Shown here piece after piece: positions 7,047 through 14,633 of a stretch of DNA of 64,000 bases. Numbering within the stretch: position 1 is the stretch's first letter; the number at the start of each line of letters is the position of its first letter. The DNA comes from UBA6663 sp044226485 (GTDB lineage Bacteria > Chloroflexota > Anaerolineae > Anaerolineales > UBA6663): positions 186,001 to 250,000 of the forward strand of contig JBGAGY010000006.1 in NCBI GenBank assembly GCA_044226485.1, given 5' to 3'. The notes below the pieces were generated by a model, which was not told where the DNA came from, made no database searches, and saw nothing but the letters and a program-made list of their open reading frames with translations. The position numbers and the translations under genes were made by a program.

Positions 7047-8285
7047 ATGACCGGCCAGACCGTCCTCCTGCTCGCGCCGCCCGATTCGCAGAACCTGCCG
7101 TTGACCCTGGCCGTGCGCCGGGAGGGATACCGGGTGGTGGCCGTCGCCAGCACCGAAGAAGCGTTCGCGGTGCTGGAGCGCGAGCGGATCGCTCTGGTGA
7201 TCGTCGACATGCGCATCGGTGGGCCGCTGTCGGCCATCGACGTGCTCTCGACGGTGCGGGCGCGCTGGCCTGACGTGGTGCGTGTGCTCAAGTGCCCGGC
7301 CGACGACTCGGCCGACATGGCCGCCGCCGTCAACCAGGCCCACATCTACGCCTTCCTGATCGAGCCGATCGACGCCAACCAGATCCGCATCCTGGTTCGC
7401 GACAGCGTCCGCTTCCACGAACTGCTCTGCGACAACCGCCGGCTCTACGAGTCGACCATCAATCAGTCGCTGCAGACCCGTCAGATCAACGACGACCTCG
7501 AGCGCAAGGTCGCCGAGCGGATGGCCGAGATCGAGCGCAAGAACACCGAGCTCGAAGAGAACTTCCTCGACGTCATCCGGCTGCTGACGAACCTGCTCGA
7601 AGTGCGCAGCAGCACGATGGCCGGTCAATCGCAATACATGGCCGACGCGGCGCGCTGGCTCTCTCGCGCGCTCTTCCTCCCGCTCGACGAGCAGCGCAAC
7701 ATCGAGATCGCGGCGCTCCTGCACAACCTCGGGCAGCTCGGCCTGCCGGACAGCGTCATCCAGAAGTCGACGTTGCAGCTCGAGAACCGCGACAAGGAGA
7801 TGCTGCGGCACAGCGCCCTCGTCGCCGAGAGCCTGTTGTCGACGGTTCCGCGCCTGCGCCGCGTCGCCACGATCGTGCGTCATCAGGGCGAGTGGTGGAA
7901 CGGGCAGGGCTTCCCTGATGGTCTCTCAGGCGAGTCGATCCCGATCGGTTCGCGCATCCTGGCCGTCGTCGCCGGGTATCTGAAGTATCAGGACCTTGCC
8001 ACGTTGCAGCAGAGCGACGGGAAACGGTACGACCCGGCCATCCTGCGCGAGTTCAAGCGCTACCTCGATGAGCGCCCGCGCATCCGCCAGCAACAGGCCA
8101 AGTCGGAGCTCAAGCTGCATCCCTCCGAACTCGACGAGGGCATGATCCTGGCTCGCGACCTCGTGACCGGCACCGGCCAGCTCGTCGCGCCCAGCGGCCA
8201 GATCGTCGATCGCGGCATCCTCGATCGTCTCAACGCGATTGCGCACAGCAATGGCAACGAGACGAAAGTGTACGTGCAGGTCTAG
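7047..8285 (+). CDS. Response regulator with degenerate HD-GYP output domain
   Basis: 412 residues: a receiver domain at about 1-125 (phospho-acceptor Asp54 in ALVIVDMRIGG), a coiled coil at about 130-175 (NDDLERKVAERMAEIERKNTELEENF) and an HD-GYP-like domain at about 176-330. The HD-GYP signature is damaged: the first metal His is replaced by Gln194, the HD pair reads HN (226-227), HH reads HQ (279-280) and GYP reads GFP. Cyclic-di-GMP phosphodiesterase activity is therefore unlikely, and a sensor or scaffold role is more plausible. Position after fliW-csrA suggests motility control. A strong terminator follows its stop. Confidence 0.82.
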   Translation: MTGQTVLLLAPPDSQNLPLTLAVRREGYRVVAVASTEEAFAVLERERIALVIVDMRIGGPLSAIDVLSTVRARWPDVVRVLKCPADDSADMAAAVNQAHIYAFLIEPIDANQIRILVRDSVRFHELLCDNRRLYESTINQSLQTRQINDDLERKVAERMAEIERKNTELEENFLDVIRLLTNLLEVRSSTMAGQSQYMADAARWLSRALFLPLDEQRNIEIAALLHNLGQLGLPDSVIQKSTLQLENRDKEMLRHSALVAESLLSTVPRLRRVATIVRHQGEWWNGQGFPDGLSGESIPIGSRILAVVAGYLKYQDLATLQQSDGKRYDPAILREFKRYLDERPRIRQQQAKSELKLHPSELDEGMILARDLVTGTGQLVAPSGQIVDRGILDRLNAIAHSNGNETKVYVQV

Positions 8286-8316
8286 CGGCCGCGCTTCACA
8301 GGGGCAATGACGTTCG

Positions 8317-8350
8317 CCAGGCCGGGTCACACGCCCGGCCTGGTTTTTTT
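8317..8350 (+). terminator. Rho-independent terminator after the fliA-to-response-regulator cluster
   Basis: Stem CCAGGCCGGG (8317-8326), 7-base loop, exact reverse complement CCCGGCCTGG (8334-8343), then seven T. It lies 30 bases after the stop of the response regulator gene. Confidence 0.93.
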
Positions 8351-8564
8351 GTTCACCTGAGGGTTGAACGCTGAACTCCCGAACGGCGGGGGTGGCGGCG
8401 TGCGCGCGTGCAGGCTGGTTCATGAACAGATAAGCGGCATCGGGTCGACCGCGCTGTGTCTGACAGATGGGGTGTCATCGACGGCTCTCGGTGCCGCCCA
8501 TCACTGGCATGCAATCTCCGCGCACCTCACCATTTTCTGGAGGACTACTCGTTCAGGCGCGCCA

Positions 8565-8790
8565 GTGTCCTCCAGAGCGCCTGATCCCTGCGCGTAGCGT
8601 GTCATCCAGAGCGCTTGGCCCTCGCGCGTGGCGTGTCATCCAGACCGCTTAACCCCCGCGCGTCGCGTGTCATCTAGAGCGCTTAGCCCCCGCGCGTGGC
8701 GTGTCATCCAGAGCGCTTAGCCCTCGCGCGTGGCGTGTCATCCCGAGCGCTTAACCCCCGCGCGTGGCGTGTCATCCAGAGCGCCCAGCC
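8565..8790 (+). repeat. Tandem array of seven 34-bp repeats (left arm)
   Basis: Units begin exactly every 34 bases at 8565, 8599, 8633, 8667, 8701, 8735 and 8769 (the last incomplete). The unit starts GTGTCATCCAGAGCGCTTAG and ends CCCCCGCGCGTGGC, with a few substitutions per copy. There are no spacers, so it is not CRISPR. Short frames across it are repeat artefacts. The stretch 8351-8564 before it holds no gene, only an isolated GTGTCATC word at 8471 that may be a decayed copy. Confidence 0.93.
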
Positions 8791-8802
8791 CTATTGGCAT
8801 TC

Positions 8803-8918
8803 AGACTCGCGCAATGAGCGCGAAGGATCTCCCCTATAGACGCGCATGACCCTGGAGACCAACCCTCCACGGACCAGCGAGTCCGACAGGAGATCCTTCG
8901 CGCTCATTCAGCGAGTCT
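8803..8918. repeat. Long central palindrome between the two 34-bp repeat arrays
   Basis: AATGAGCGCGAAGGATCTCC (8813-8832) is repeated exactly in reverse complement at 8889-8908. The stem extends outward with AGACTCGC (8803-8810) against GCGAGTCT (8911-8918), only two bases being unpaired, so 28 of 30 positions pair around a loop of 56 bases. Nothing in the loop looks coding. Confidence 0.92.
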
Positions 8919-8930
8919 CGACTTCCAAGA

Positions 8931-9053
8931 GGGCCAGGCGCTCTGGATGACACGCCACGCGCGGATCAGCGCTCTTCAGGGCGACACGCGGCACGCGAGC
9001 GCAGGTCCCTACACATGACACGAGATGCGCGGATCCGGTGTACTGGATGACAC
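8931..9053 (-). repeat. Inverted, decayed array of 34-bp repeats (right arm)
   Basis: Four units in the opposite orientation to the left array. Each ends in GACAC at 8953, 8987, 9021 and 9053 (spacing 34, 34, 32). The first is nearly the exact reverse complement of the left unit (GCGCTCTGGATGACAC, then GCCACGCGCGG); the others are diverged. The whole of 8565-9053 is thus one large inverted structure. Confidence 0.85.
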
Positions 9054-9062
9054 GATCGCCTC

Positions 9063-9071
9063 TGCTATCAT
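9063..9071 (+). promoter_or_regulatory. Candidate extended -10 promoter of the SGNH hydrolase gene
   Basis: TGCTATCAT fits an extended -10 element (TGn plus TAnnAT, 5/6 to TATAAT), about 50 bases before the start at 9122. No clear -35 is seen. It directly abuts the last inverted 34-bp repeat. Confidence 0.45.
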
Positions 9072-9121
9072 CCGAAGGATCGCGAGCCGGCCATGTGGGC
9101 CAGGCGCGATGGGGGATCAAG

Positions 9122-9778
9122 ATGCTGCGTCTCGAGGCCGACACCAAACTTGTCATGATTGGCGACTCGATCACAGATTGCGAACGGGTCCGGCCGATTG
9201 GCGAAGGGCTCTTCAACGCGCTCGGCAGGGGCTACGTCAGCCTCGTCGACAGCCTGCTTCAGGCCACTTACCCGGAACGCCGCATTCGCGTCGTCAACAT
9301 GGGCACGAGCGGCAACACCGTCCGCGATCTCGAAGCCCGCTGGCAGACCGACGTCTTCGACCTCAAGCCCGACTGGCTGTCGGTCATGATCGGCATCAAC
9401 GACGTGTGGCGCCAGTTCGATACGCCCTGGCAGCCGGAATGGGCAGTCACGCTCGACGAGTACCGCCCGACGCTCGAGCGGTTGGTGGCCCAGACGCGCC
9501 CTACGCTCAAGGGCCTGGTCCTGCTGACTCCGTATTTCATCGAGCCCAACCCCGCGGATCAGATGCGCGCGATGATGGATCGCTACGGCGAAGTCGTGCG
9601 CGATCTGGCTTCGCAGTACGACGCCGTGTTCGTGGATACACAGGCCGCCTTCAACGCTGTGATGAATCACATCCATCCAACCGGCATCGCCTGGGACCGA
9701 ATTCACCCGGGGCAGGTCGGCCACATGGTGCTGGCACGCGCGTTTCTGACGGCGCTCGGTTACGACTGGTCCGTCTGA
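9122..9778 (+). CDS. SGNH/GDSL-family hydrolase (esterase)
   Basis: 218 residues. The blocks of the SGNH fold are visible: GDSITD (nucleophile Ser), the Gly in GTSGNT, the Asn in GINDVW, and DRIHPGQVGH with the catalytic Asp and His. This arrangement is typical of intracellular esterases of the rhamnogalacturonan-acetylesterase type that remove acetyl groups from sugars. There is no signal peptide, so it is probably cytoplasmic. The ATG at 9122 is preceded by GGGGGA. The next gene is a cytoplasmic GH31 glycosidase 13 bases downstream, suggesting joint breakdown of acetylated plant oligosaccharides. Substrate is inferred only. Confidence 0.88.
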   Translation: MLRLEADTKLVMIGDSITDCERVRPIGEGLFNALGRGYVSLVDSLLQATYPERRIRVVNMGTSGNTVRDLEARWQTDVFDLKPDWLSVMIGINDVWRQFDTPWQPEWAVTLDEYRPTLERLVAQTRPTLKGLVLLTPYFIEPNPADQMRAMMDRYGEVVRDLASQYDAVFVDTQAAFNAVMNHIHPTGIAWDRIHPGQVGHMVLARAFLTALGYDWSV

Positions 9779-9791
9779 CAGGCAGGTCATC

Positions 9792-12116
9792 ATGAAGTTC
9801 ACCAACGGCTACTGGCTCAAACGCGAAGGCGTCGTCGCCCACCATCCAGCGGGGGTGGATTCGATCGATCAGGCTGAGGGCCGGCTGACGGTGTACGCGC
9901 CCACGCGCCCCATCCGCCATCGCGGCGACACCCTCGACGGCGCGCTCCTGACCCTGACGTTCTGGTCGCCCGCGCCCGATGTGATCGGCGTGCGCGTGAC
10001 TCATCACGCCGGTGCGGCCGATCTGAGCCCGCGCTTCCCGTTGTCGGTCGACGCTGGCGCGAGTCCCCAGGTGCTGGTGGATACCGATGCGGCCAGGCTG
10101 ACTTCTGGTCGTTTGACGGCGCGCGTCAACCGGTCTGGGCCGTGGTCCGTGACGTTCGAGGGCGATGGCAAGCCGTTGACCCGCAGCGGCTGGCGCGGCC
10201 TGGGCGCGATCGAGTACGCGGGGCAGGGCCACTTCATGCACGAGCAGCTCGGCCTCTCGGTCGGCGAACTCGTCTACGGCCTGGGTGAACGCTTTTCGCC
10301 GTTCGTCAAGAACGGCCAGATCGTCGATATCTGGAACGAAGATGGCGGCACCTCGAGCGAGCAGGCCTACAAGAACATCCCGTTCTATCTGACCAACCGC
10401 GGCTACGGCGTCTTCGTCAACGACCCCGGCAAGGTCTCATTCGAAGTCGCGTCCGAGAACGTCTCGGCCGTGCAGTTCAGTGTGCCCGGCCAGACGCTCG
10501 AGTACTTCGTGATCTACGGGCCGACGCCCAAAGACGTCCTGCGCAAGTACACGGCGCTCACCGGCCGACCCGCGCTGCCGCCTCGCTGGTCGTTCGGCCT
10601 CTGGCTTTCGACGTCGTTCACAACGTCGTACGACGAGGCCACAATCACGAGCTTCATTCAAGGCATGGCGGATCGCGATCTCCCGCTCAGCGTCTTCCAC
10701 TTCGACTGCTTCTGGATGAAGCAGTTCCACTGGTGCGACTTCTGCTGGGATTCGGATGCCTTCCCGGATCCGGTCGGGATGCTGCAACGCCTGCATGCTC
10801 GCGGCCTCAAAGTGTGCGTGTGGATCAACCCCTACATCGCTCAGCGCTCGCCGCTGTTTGCTGAGGGCTCCGCCGCCGGCTACCTGTTGAAACGACCCGA
10901 CGGCTCGACCTGGCAGACCGACAAATGGCAGGCCGGCATGGGCATCGTGGACTTCACAAACCCGGCTGCGCGCGCCTGGTACCAGTCGAAGCTTGCGGCG
11001 CTGCTCGATCAGGGTGTTGATGCCTTCAAGACGGACTTCGGCGAGCGCATCCCGACCGATGTCGTCTACCACGATGGCTCCGATCCGCAGCGGATGCACA
11101 ACACCTACAGCTTCCTGTACAACCAGACCGTCTTTGAGCTTCTGCAGGAGCGCCGCGGCGCAGGCGATGCCGTGGTCTTCGCGCGCTCGGCGACCTCCGG
11201 CGGACAGCGCTTCCCCGTGCATTGGGGCGGCGACTGCGAATCGACCTTCGAGGCGATGGCCCAGAGCCTGCGCGGCGGCCTGTCGCTCGGGCTCTCGGGC
11301 TTCGGCTTCTGGAGCCACGACATCGGCGGCTTCGAGGGCCTTCCGCAGGCCGCGCTCTACAAGCGCTGGCTCGCCTTCGGGTTGCTCTCATCGCACAGCC
11401 GCCTGCACGGCAGCAGCTCGTATCGTGTGCCGTGGCTGTTCGATGAAGAGTCGGTTGACGTCCTGCGCACCTTTACGCGCCTCAAGCACTCGCTCATGCC
11501 GTACCTGTTCCAGGCCGCGCGGGAGGCTCAGGTCGCTGGCGTGCCCGTGATGCGGGCCATGGTGCTGGAGTTCCCTGACGATCCCGGCGCCGAAGCCCTC
11601 GATCGGCAGTATATGCTCGGCGAGTCGCTGCTGGTCGCGCCGGTCTTCTCGTTCACCAACGAGGCGCGCTACTACCTGCCGGCCGGGCGCTGGACCGATT
11701 GGTTCACGGATCGGGTCGTGACCGGCCCGGATTGGTTCACCGAAACGCACGGCTTCCAGAGCCTGCCGCTCTTCGTCCGCCCGAACAGCGTGATAGCGAT
11801 CGGCAACGAAACCGGGCGGCCCGATGACGACTTTGCGGCGGGCCTGACTCTGCGAGCATATGAGTTGGCCGATGGCTCGGCGGTCAGCGTGATCATCCCG
11901 GCCCTGGACGGCAGCGAGGCCGCGCGCTTCTCGGTCTCGCGCTCAGGCAGCCGGATCAACGTGCAACGTACCGGCGCGACGGGCCCGTGGCGACTGCAAC
12001 TGGTCAACAGCACGTCGGTCGAATCAGTGAAGGGCGGGGCGCTCGAGCCGGATCGGCGGGGTGTCTTCGTCGCGGCCGGCGCGGACAGCGAGACGCTTGA
12101 AGTGGTGATACGTTAA
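9792..12116 (+). CDS. yicI: Alpha-xylosidase, glycoside hydrolase family 31 (YicI-like)
   Basis: 774 residues, close to the 772 of E. coli YicI. It contains the GH31 catalytic nucleophile at Asp415 in FKTDFGE and the acid/base Asp481 in HWGGDCEST, at almost the same positions as YicI (416 and 482). Other family blocks are LGERFSPFVKNG, PPRWSFGLWLS, FHFDCFWMK and GFWSHDIGGFEG. Alpha-xylosidases release alpha-xylose from the non-reducing end of xyloglucan oligosaccharides in the cytoplasm. No signal peptide is present. It probably forms an operon with the SGNH hydrolase upstream. Other GH31 specificities cannot be excluded, but FKTDFGE is typical of the alpha-xylosidase branch. Confidence 0.92.
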   Translation: MKFTNGYWLKREGVVAHHPAGVDSIDQAEGRLTVYAPTRPIRHRGDTLDGALLTLTFWSPAPDVIGVRVTHHAGAADLSPRFPLSVDAGASPQVLVDTDAARLTSGRLTARVNRSGPWSVTFEGDGKPLTRSGWRGLGAIEYAGQGHFMHEQLGLSVGELVYGLGERFSPFVKNGQIVDIWNEDGGTSSEQAYKNIPFYLTNRGYGVFVNDPGKVSFEVASENVSAVQFSVPGQTLEYFVIYGPTPKDVLRKYTALTGRPALPPRWSFGLWLSTSFTTSYDEATITSFIQGMADRDLPLSVFHFDCFWMKQFHWCDFCWDSDAFPDPVGMLQRLHARGLKVCVWINPYIAQRSPLFAEGSAAGYLLKRPDGSTWQTDKWQAGMGIVDFTNPAARAWYQSKLAALLDQGVDAFKTDFGERIPTDVVYHDGSDPQRMHNTYSFLYNQTVFELLQERRGAGDAVVFARSATSGGQRFPVHWGGDCESTFEAMAQSLRGGLSLGLSGFGFWSHDIGGFEGLPQAALYKRWLAFGLLSSHSRLHGSSSYRVPWLFDEESVDVLRTFTRLKHSLMPYLFQAAREAQVAGVPVMRAMVLEFPDDPGAEALDRQYMLGESLLVAPVFSFTNEARYYLPAGRWTDWFTDRVVTGPDWFTETHGFQSLPLFVRPNSVIAIGNETGRPDDDFAAGLTLRAYELADGSAVSVIIPALDGSEAARFSVSRSGSRINVQRTGATGPWRLQLVNSTSVESVKGGALEPDRRGVFVAAGADSETLEVVIR

Positions 12117-12163
12117 CGGCGGCTGCGCAGCCTGCGCTCCGTCGCAGCCGTGGAGGCGCGACG

Positions 12164-12964
12164 ATGTCGGAAGCAGCTCGCCACGATCACTGGGGATCAG
12201 GCCAGCCCTATGAACAATACATGGGGCGTTGGAGCCGCCTGATCGCGCGGCGTTTCCTGGATTGGTTGGACGTGCCGCCTGGACGGCGTTGGCTCGACAT
12301 GGGCTGCGGCACCGGTGCGTTGACGGATGCCATCCTCGCTCAGGCCGAGCCTGCCTCGGTCCTGGCCATCGATTCCTCACAAACGTTCATCGAGCATCTC
12401 AAGCAGCAATCGTCGAACCCGCGGCTGACCTTCCGAGTCGGCGACGCCATGGAAACACCGGCCACACCCGGGTTCGTCGACATCGCAGTCTCGGCGCTCA
12501 TGCTCAACTTCGTGCCGGAGCCGGTCGCTGCGCTTCGCGGCCTGCTTCGCTCGGTAGTCCCGGGCGGCATCGTGGCCTTCTATGTCTGGGATTACCCAGG
12601 CCGGATGGATATGCTGCGCTACTTCTGGGATGCCGCTGTGTCGCTGTGGCCTGACGCGAGCGTCCATGACGAGGCGTTGCGTTTCCCCATGTGCCGGCCT
12701 GAACCCCTATCGGCTTTCATGAGCGAAGCCGGCGGCAAAGATGTCGAAGTGACCGGGCTCGAAGCGACTCGGACCTATGCAGACTTCGAGACGTTCTGGG
12801 CGCCGCTGCTGGGCGGGCAGGGCCCGATCCCGCGCTACGTGTCGACGCTCCGCGAGGAAGAACGGCAGGCCATGCGATTGGAGTTGCGCCGGCGGATTCC
12901 TGCGCGGCCCGACGGGTCGATCGAGCTGGTCGCTCAGGCCTGGGGTGTCCGAGCCCATAGCTGA
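12164..12964 (+). CDS. Class I SAM-dependent methyltransferase
   Basis: 266 residues, Methyltransf_11/25-like. Motif I is WLDMGCGTGALTDAI (SAM-binding Gly loop) near residues 45-59, followed by an acidic residue at the end of strand 2 (VLAIDSS) and motif IV VDIAVSALMLNFV. The N-terminal YEQYMGRWSRLIARRFLDWL is common in a group of Chloroflexota and actinobacterial methyltransferases acting on unknown small molecules. Ribosome site GGAGGCGCGACG precedes the ATG. A small hairpin (CGGCTGCG against CGCAGCCG) lies in the 47-base gap after the GH31 gene. Substrate unknown. Confidence 0.85.
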   Translation: MSEAARHDHWGSGQPYEQYMGRWSRLIARRFLDWLDVPPGRRWLDMGCGTGALTDAILAQAEPASVLAIDSSQTFIEHLKQQSSNPRLTFRVGDAMETPATPGFVDIAVSALMLNFVPEPVAALRGLLRSVVPGGIVAFYVWDYPGRMDMLRYFWDAAVSLWPDASVHDEALRFPMCRPEPLSAFMSEAGGKDVEVTGLEATRTYADFETFWAPLLGGQGPIPRYVSTLREEERQAMRLELRRRIPARPDGSIELVAQAWGVRAHS

Positions 12965-12982
12965 TCGAGCCACTGTTTCGGA

Positions 12983-13900
12983 TCAATCGAACCACTGGCG
13001 TGTGAGCCATTCGAGCGCGTCGTCGATCTCGTATTCGCTGGAGAGCAGGTTAAGGGTGGGCACGTGGTGGACGGCATCCAGCGGGTAGTCGTCGTCGAGC
13101 GGTGGGTTGAGCCTGAAGTAATGATCGCCCAGTATCTGCTGACATTGGAAGTTCGCGAGGTCCATCGCGCCGTCCATCAGCACACCGACCAGATGTGGCA
13201 TCCACTGCGCCAATCCCCATTCGCTGTCCTCGGTGTCGATGAAGGCCTGGTTCTGGCCAGTGCCGAGCGACAGGATGCGGATGTCTTCGAGCGGACGCCC
13301 TGCGCCGCGTTTGGGATCGAGCGCCTGCGCCAGCGCGCACATCGATGGGTTATTGGCGATCACGCCGCCGTCGACGAAGCCATCGACGATCGGGAAGTAC
13401 GTCGGCGCGGCGCTCGTGCGCAGCGCGACGTCGACGGCGAGTTCGAGCGAGTCGGAGTCGGCGTTCGGATAGTTGTGGAAGAACTTGGCTTTCCACGTGC
13501 GACGGCTGCCCTGGGCGGCGATGCCGGCGAAGCGATCCTGGTTGTCGAGGTCGAAGCTTGAGATGAGGACCCGATGCTTGAGGTCGCCGAGCGTCCGGTC
13601 GCCGATATGCTGACGAAGCAGATTTGCGAGGTGCGTGTTGCTGTAGCGCGGCTGAGTCACATTGACTCGCGCGCCGGCGAAGATCTCGGCGCCGTGTTCG
13701 ACGTAGAGCGCACGGAGGTCGGCCGGTGACATGCCAGCCGCCAGGCCGAGGGCCAGGATGCCGCCAGTCGACGTGCCCGCGATCAGGTCGATGTTGCCCA
13801 GAAAGCCCGGTTGCCAGAGCTCGAGACGACCCAGGAGGGTGGCTTCGATGATGCCGCGGATGCCGCCGCCGTCCAGACTGAGGATTCGATAGGGTGCCAT
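12983..13900 (-). CDS. Patatin-like phospholipase
   Basis: 305 residues. It has the patatin oxyanion block DGGGIRG at 10-16, the nucleophile elbow GTSTGG (Ser44) and the catalytic dyad Asp177 in DGG, plus the SAAPTYFPIVDG block. Such enzymes hydrolyse phospholipid acyl chains. No signal peptide or membrane segment is visible. Related patatins (CapV) act in CBASS defence, but no cyclase or other defence gene is nearby, so a housekeeping lipase is more likely. It converges with the methyltransferase gene (18 bases between stops) and is separated from the fix operon by a strong terminator. Confidence 0.88.
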   Translation of the reverse strand: MAPYRILSLDGGGIRGIIEATLLGRLELWQPGFLGNIDLIAGTSTGGILALGLAAGMSPADLRALYVEHGAEIFAGARVNVTQPRYSNTHLANLLRQHIGDRTLGDLKHRVLISSFDLDNQDRFAGIAAQGSRRTWKAKFFHNYPNADSDSLELAVDVALRTSAAPTYFPIVDGFVDGGVIANNPSMCALAQALDPKRGAGRPLEDIRILSLGTGQNQAFIDTEDSEWGLAQWMPHLVGVLMDGAMDLANFQCQQILGDHYFRLNPPLDDDYPLDAVHHVPTLNLLSSEYEIDDALEWLTRQWFD

Positions 13901-13933
13901 GTTGCCTCCGGTCCCCCGATTAACGCAGAATCC

Positions 13934-13983
13934 CCGAAAAACGACGAGCCCCGGTCAACTGACCGGGGCTCGTCGTTTTTCGG
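13934..13983. terminator. Bidirectional-type terminator hairpin at the end of the fix operon
   Basis: A perfect 24-base inverted repeat (13934-13957 and 13960-13983) with a 2-base centre. Arms carry AAAAACGACGAGCCCCGG and its complement, so either strand shows a GC stem with a run of U. It lies 13 bases beyond the last gene of the minus-strand fix operon. Confidence 0.9.
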
Positions 13984-13996
13984 CGACTTCCAGCGG

Positions 13997-14281
13997 TTAC
14001 GGGTTGTTCGGCTTGAGGCGTGCCGCAGCTTTGGCCGCGGCTTCACTGATAGGCATCGTCGTGCTGTGCGCCAGATCTTCCACGACGTCGGAGGGAGCGT
14101 CCCAGTACAGCGGACCCATCTCGAGCCCGAGCAGGGCGCGGCGCAACGCGACGACTTCCTGCTCGAGTGCCTCGAGGTGGTTGGCCTCCAGATAAGGCTT
14201 GAGCGCATCGCCGTGGGCGGCGAGGGCCTGCAGCAGCGCAATCGCCGCGCGATCGAGTTCTTGAACAGCGTTCTCGGCCAT
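13997..14281 (-). CDS. Small helical protein at the end of the fixABCX operon, function unknown
   Basis: 94 residues, mostly predicted helix (ELDRAAIALLQALAAHGDALKPYLEANHLEALEQEVVALRRALLG), followed by a Pro/Asp segment and a helix rich in Ala. No Cys, signal peptide or membrane segment. It is 15 bases downstream of fixX with a GGAGG site, so it is transcribed with fixABCX. A structural or assembly role for the electron-transfer complex is possible by position only; I recognise no family. Confidence 0.7.
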   Translation of the reverse strand: MAENAVQELDRAAIALLQALAAHGDALKPYLEANHLEALEQEVVALRRALLGLEMGPLYWDAPSDVVEDLAHSTTMPISEAAAKAAARLKPNNP

Positions 14282-14296
14282 GGCGACCTCCTGAGA

Positions 14297-14632
14297 TCAA
14301 CCGAACTTGTAGGCCACGCCGTTGCCGCCGCGCGGCAGCGTCCAGGCGATGTTGTGGAACGGGCAGCCGACGCGGCAGCTGCCGCACTCGACGCACGCCT
14401 GATAGCCGACCATCGTGTGGCCCTGCTTGTCGACGCGATACACGGCGACCGGGCAGAAAGCCAGGCAGGGCTTCTCGACGCACTTCAAGCAGACGGCCTG
14501 GTCTTTGATCCACAGATGGGCGTAGTCTTCGTCGACGTAGTACTTGATCGAGGCCAGCAGATCGTCGACGTTGACGTTGGGCAGCGTGGCCTCCATCTCG
14601 GGCGTGAGGGGCGTAAAGGTGCGCTCGCTCAT
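14297..14632 (-). CDS. fixX: Ferredoxin-like protein FixX
   Basis: 111 residues. Two Cys clusters are visible: C48-x2-C51-x4-C56-x3-C60-P and C80-x2-C83-x2-C86-x3-C90-P, enough for two [4Fe-4S] centres. The segment YQACVECGSCRVGCPFHNIAW is typical of FixX and of the ferredoxin domain of ETF-quinone oxidoreductase. In the FixABCX complex it passes electrons from FixC to quinone. It lies next to fixC in the same direction with 1 base between the coding regions. The start follows GCGAGGTTGAC. Confidence 0.92.
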   Translation of the reverse strand: MSERTFTPLTPEMEATLPNVNVDDLLASIKYYVDEDYAHLWIKDQAVCLKCVEKPCLAFCPVAVYRVDKQGHTMVGYQACVECGSCRVGCPFHNIAWTLPRGGNGVAYKFG

Positions 14633-14633
14633 G

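Noticed and set aside
8565..8790. 34-bp tandem repeats as a CRISPR array
   Set aside because: Units are directly adjacent with no unique spacers and there are no cas genes in the window.
8364..9216. Short open frames across the repeat region on both strands
   Set aside because: They translate repeated units, lack ribosome sites and have no conserved domain.
12983..13900. Patatin as a CBASS-type defence effector
   Set aside because: No CD-NTase, HORMA/TRIP13 or other defence gene is adjacent; the neighbours are metabolic genes.
14043..14513. A 156-residue minus-strand frame over the end of fixX and the following small gene
   Set aside because: Out-of-frame shadow; fixX Cys motifs fix the true frame.
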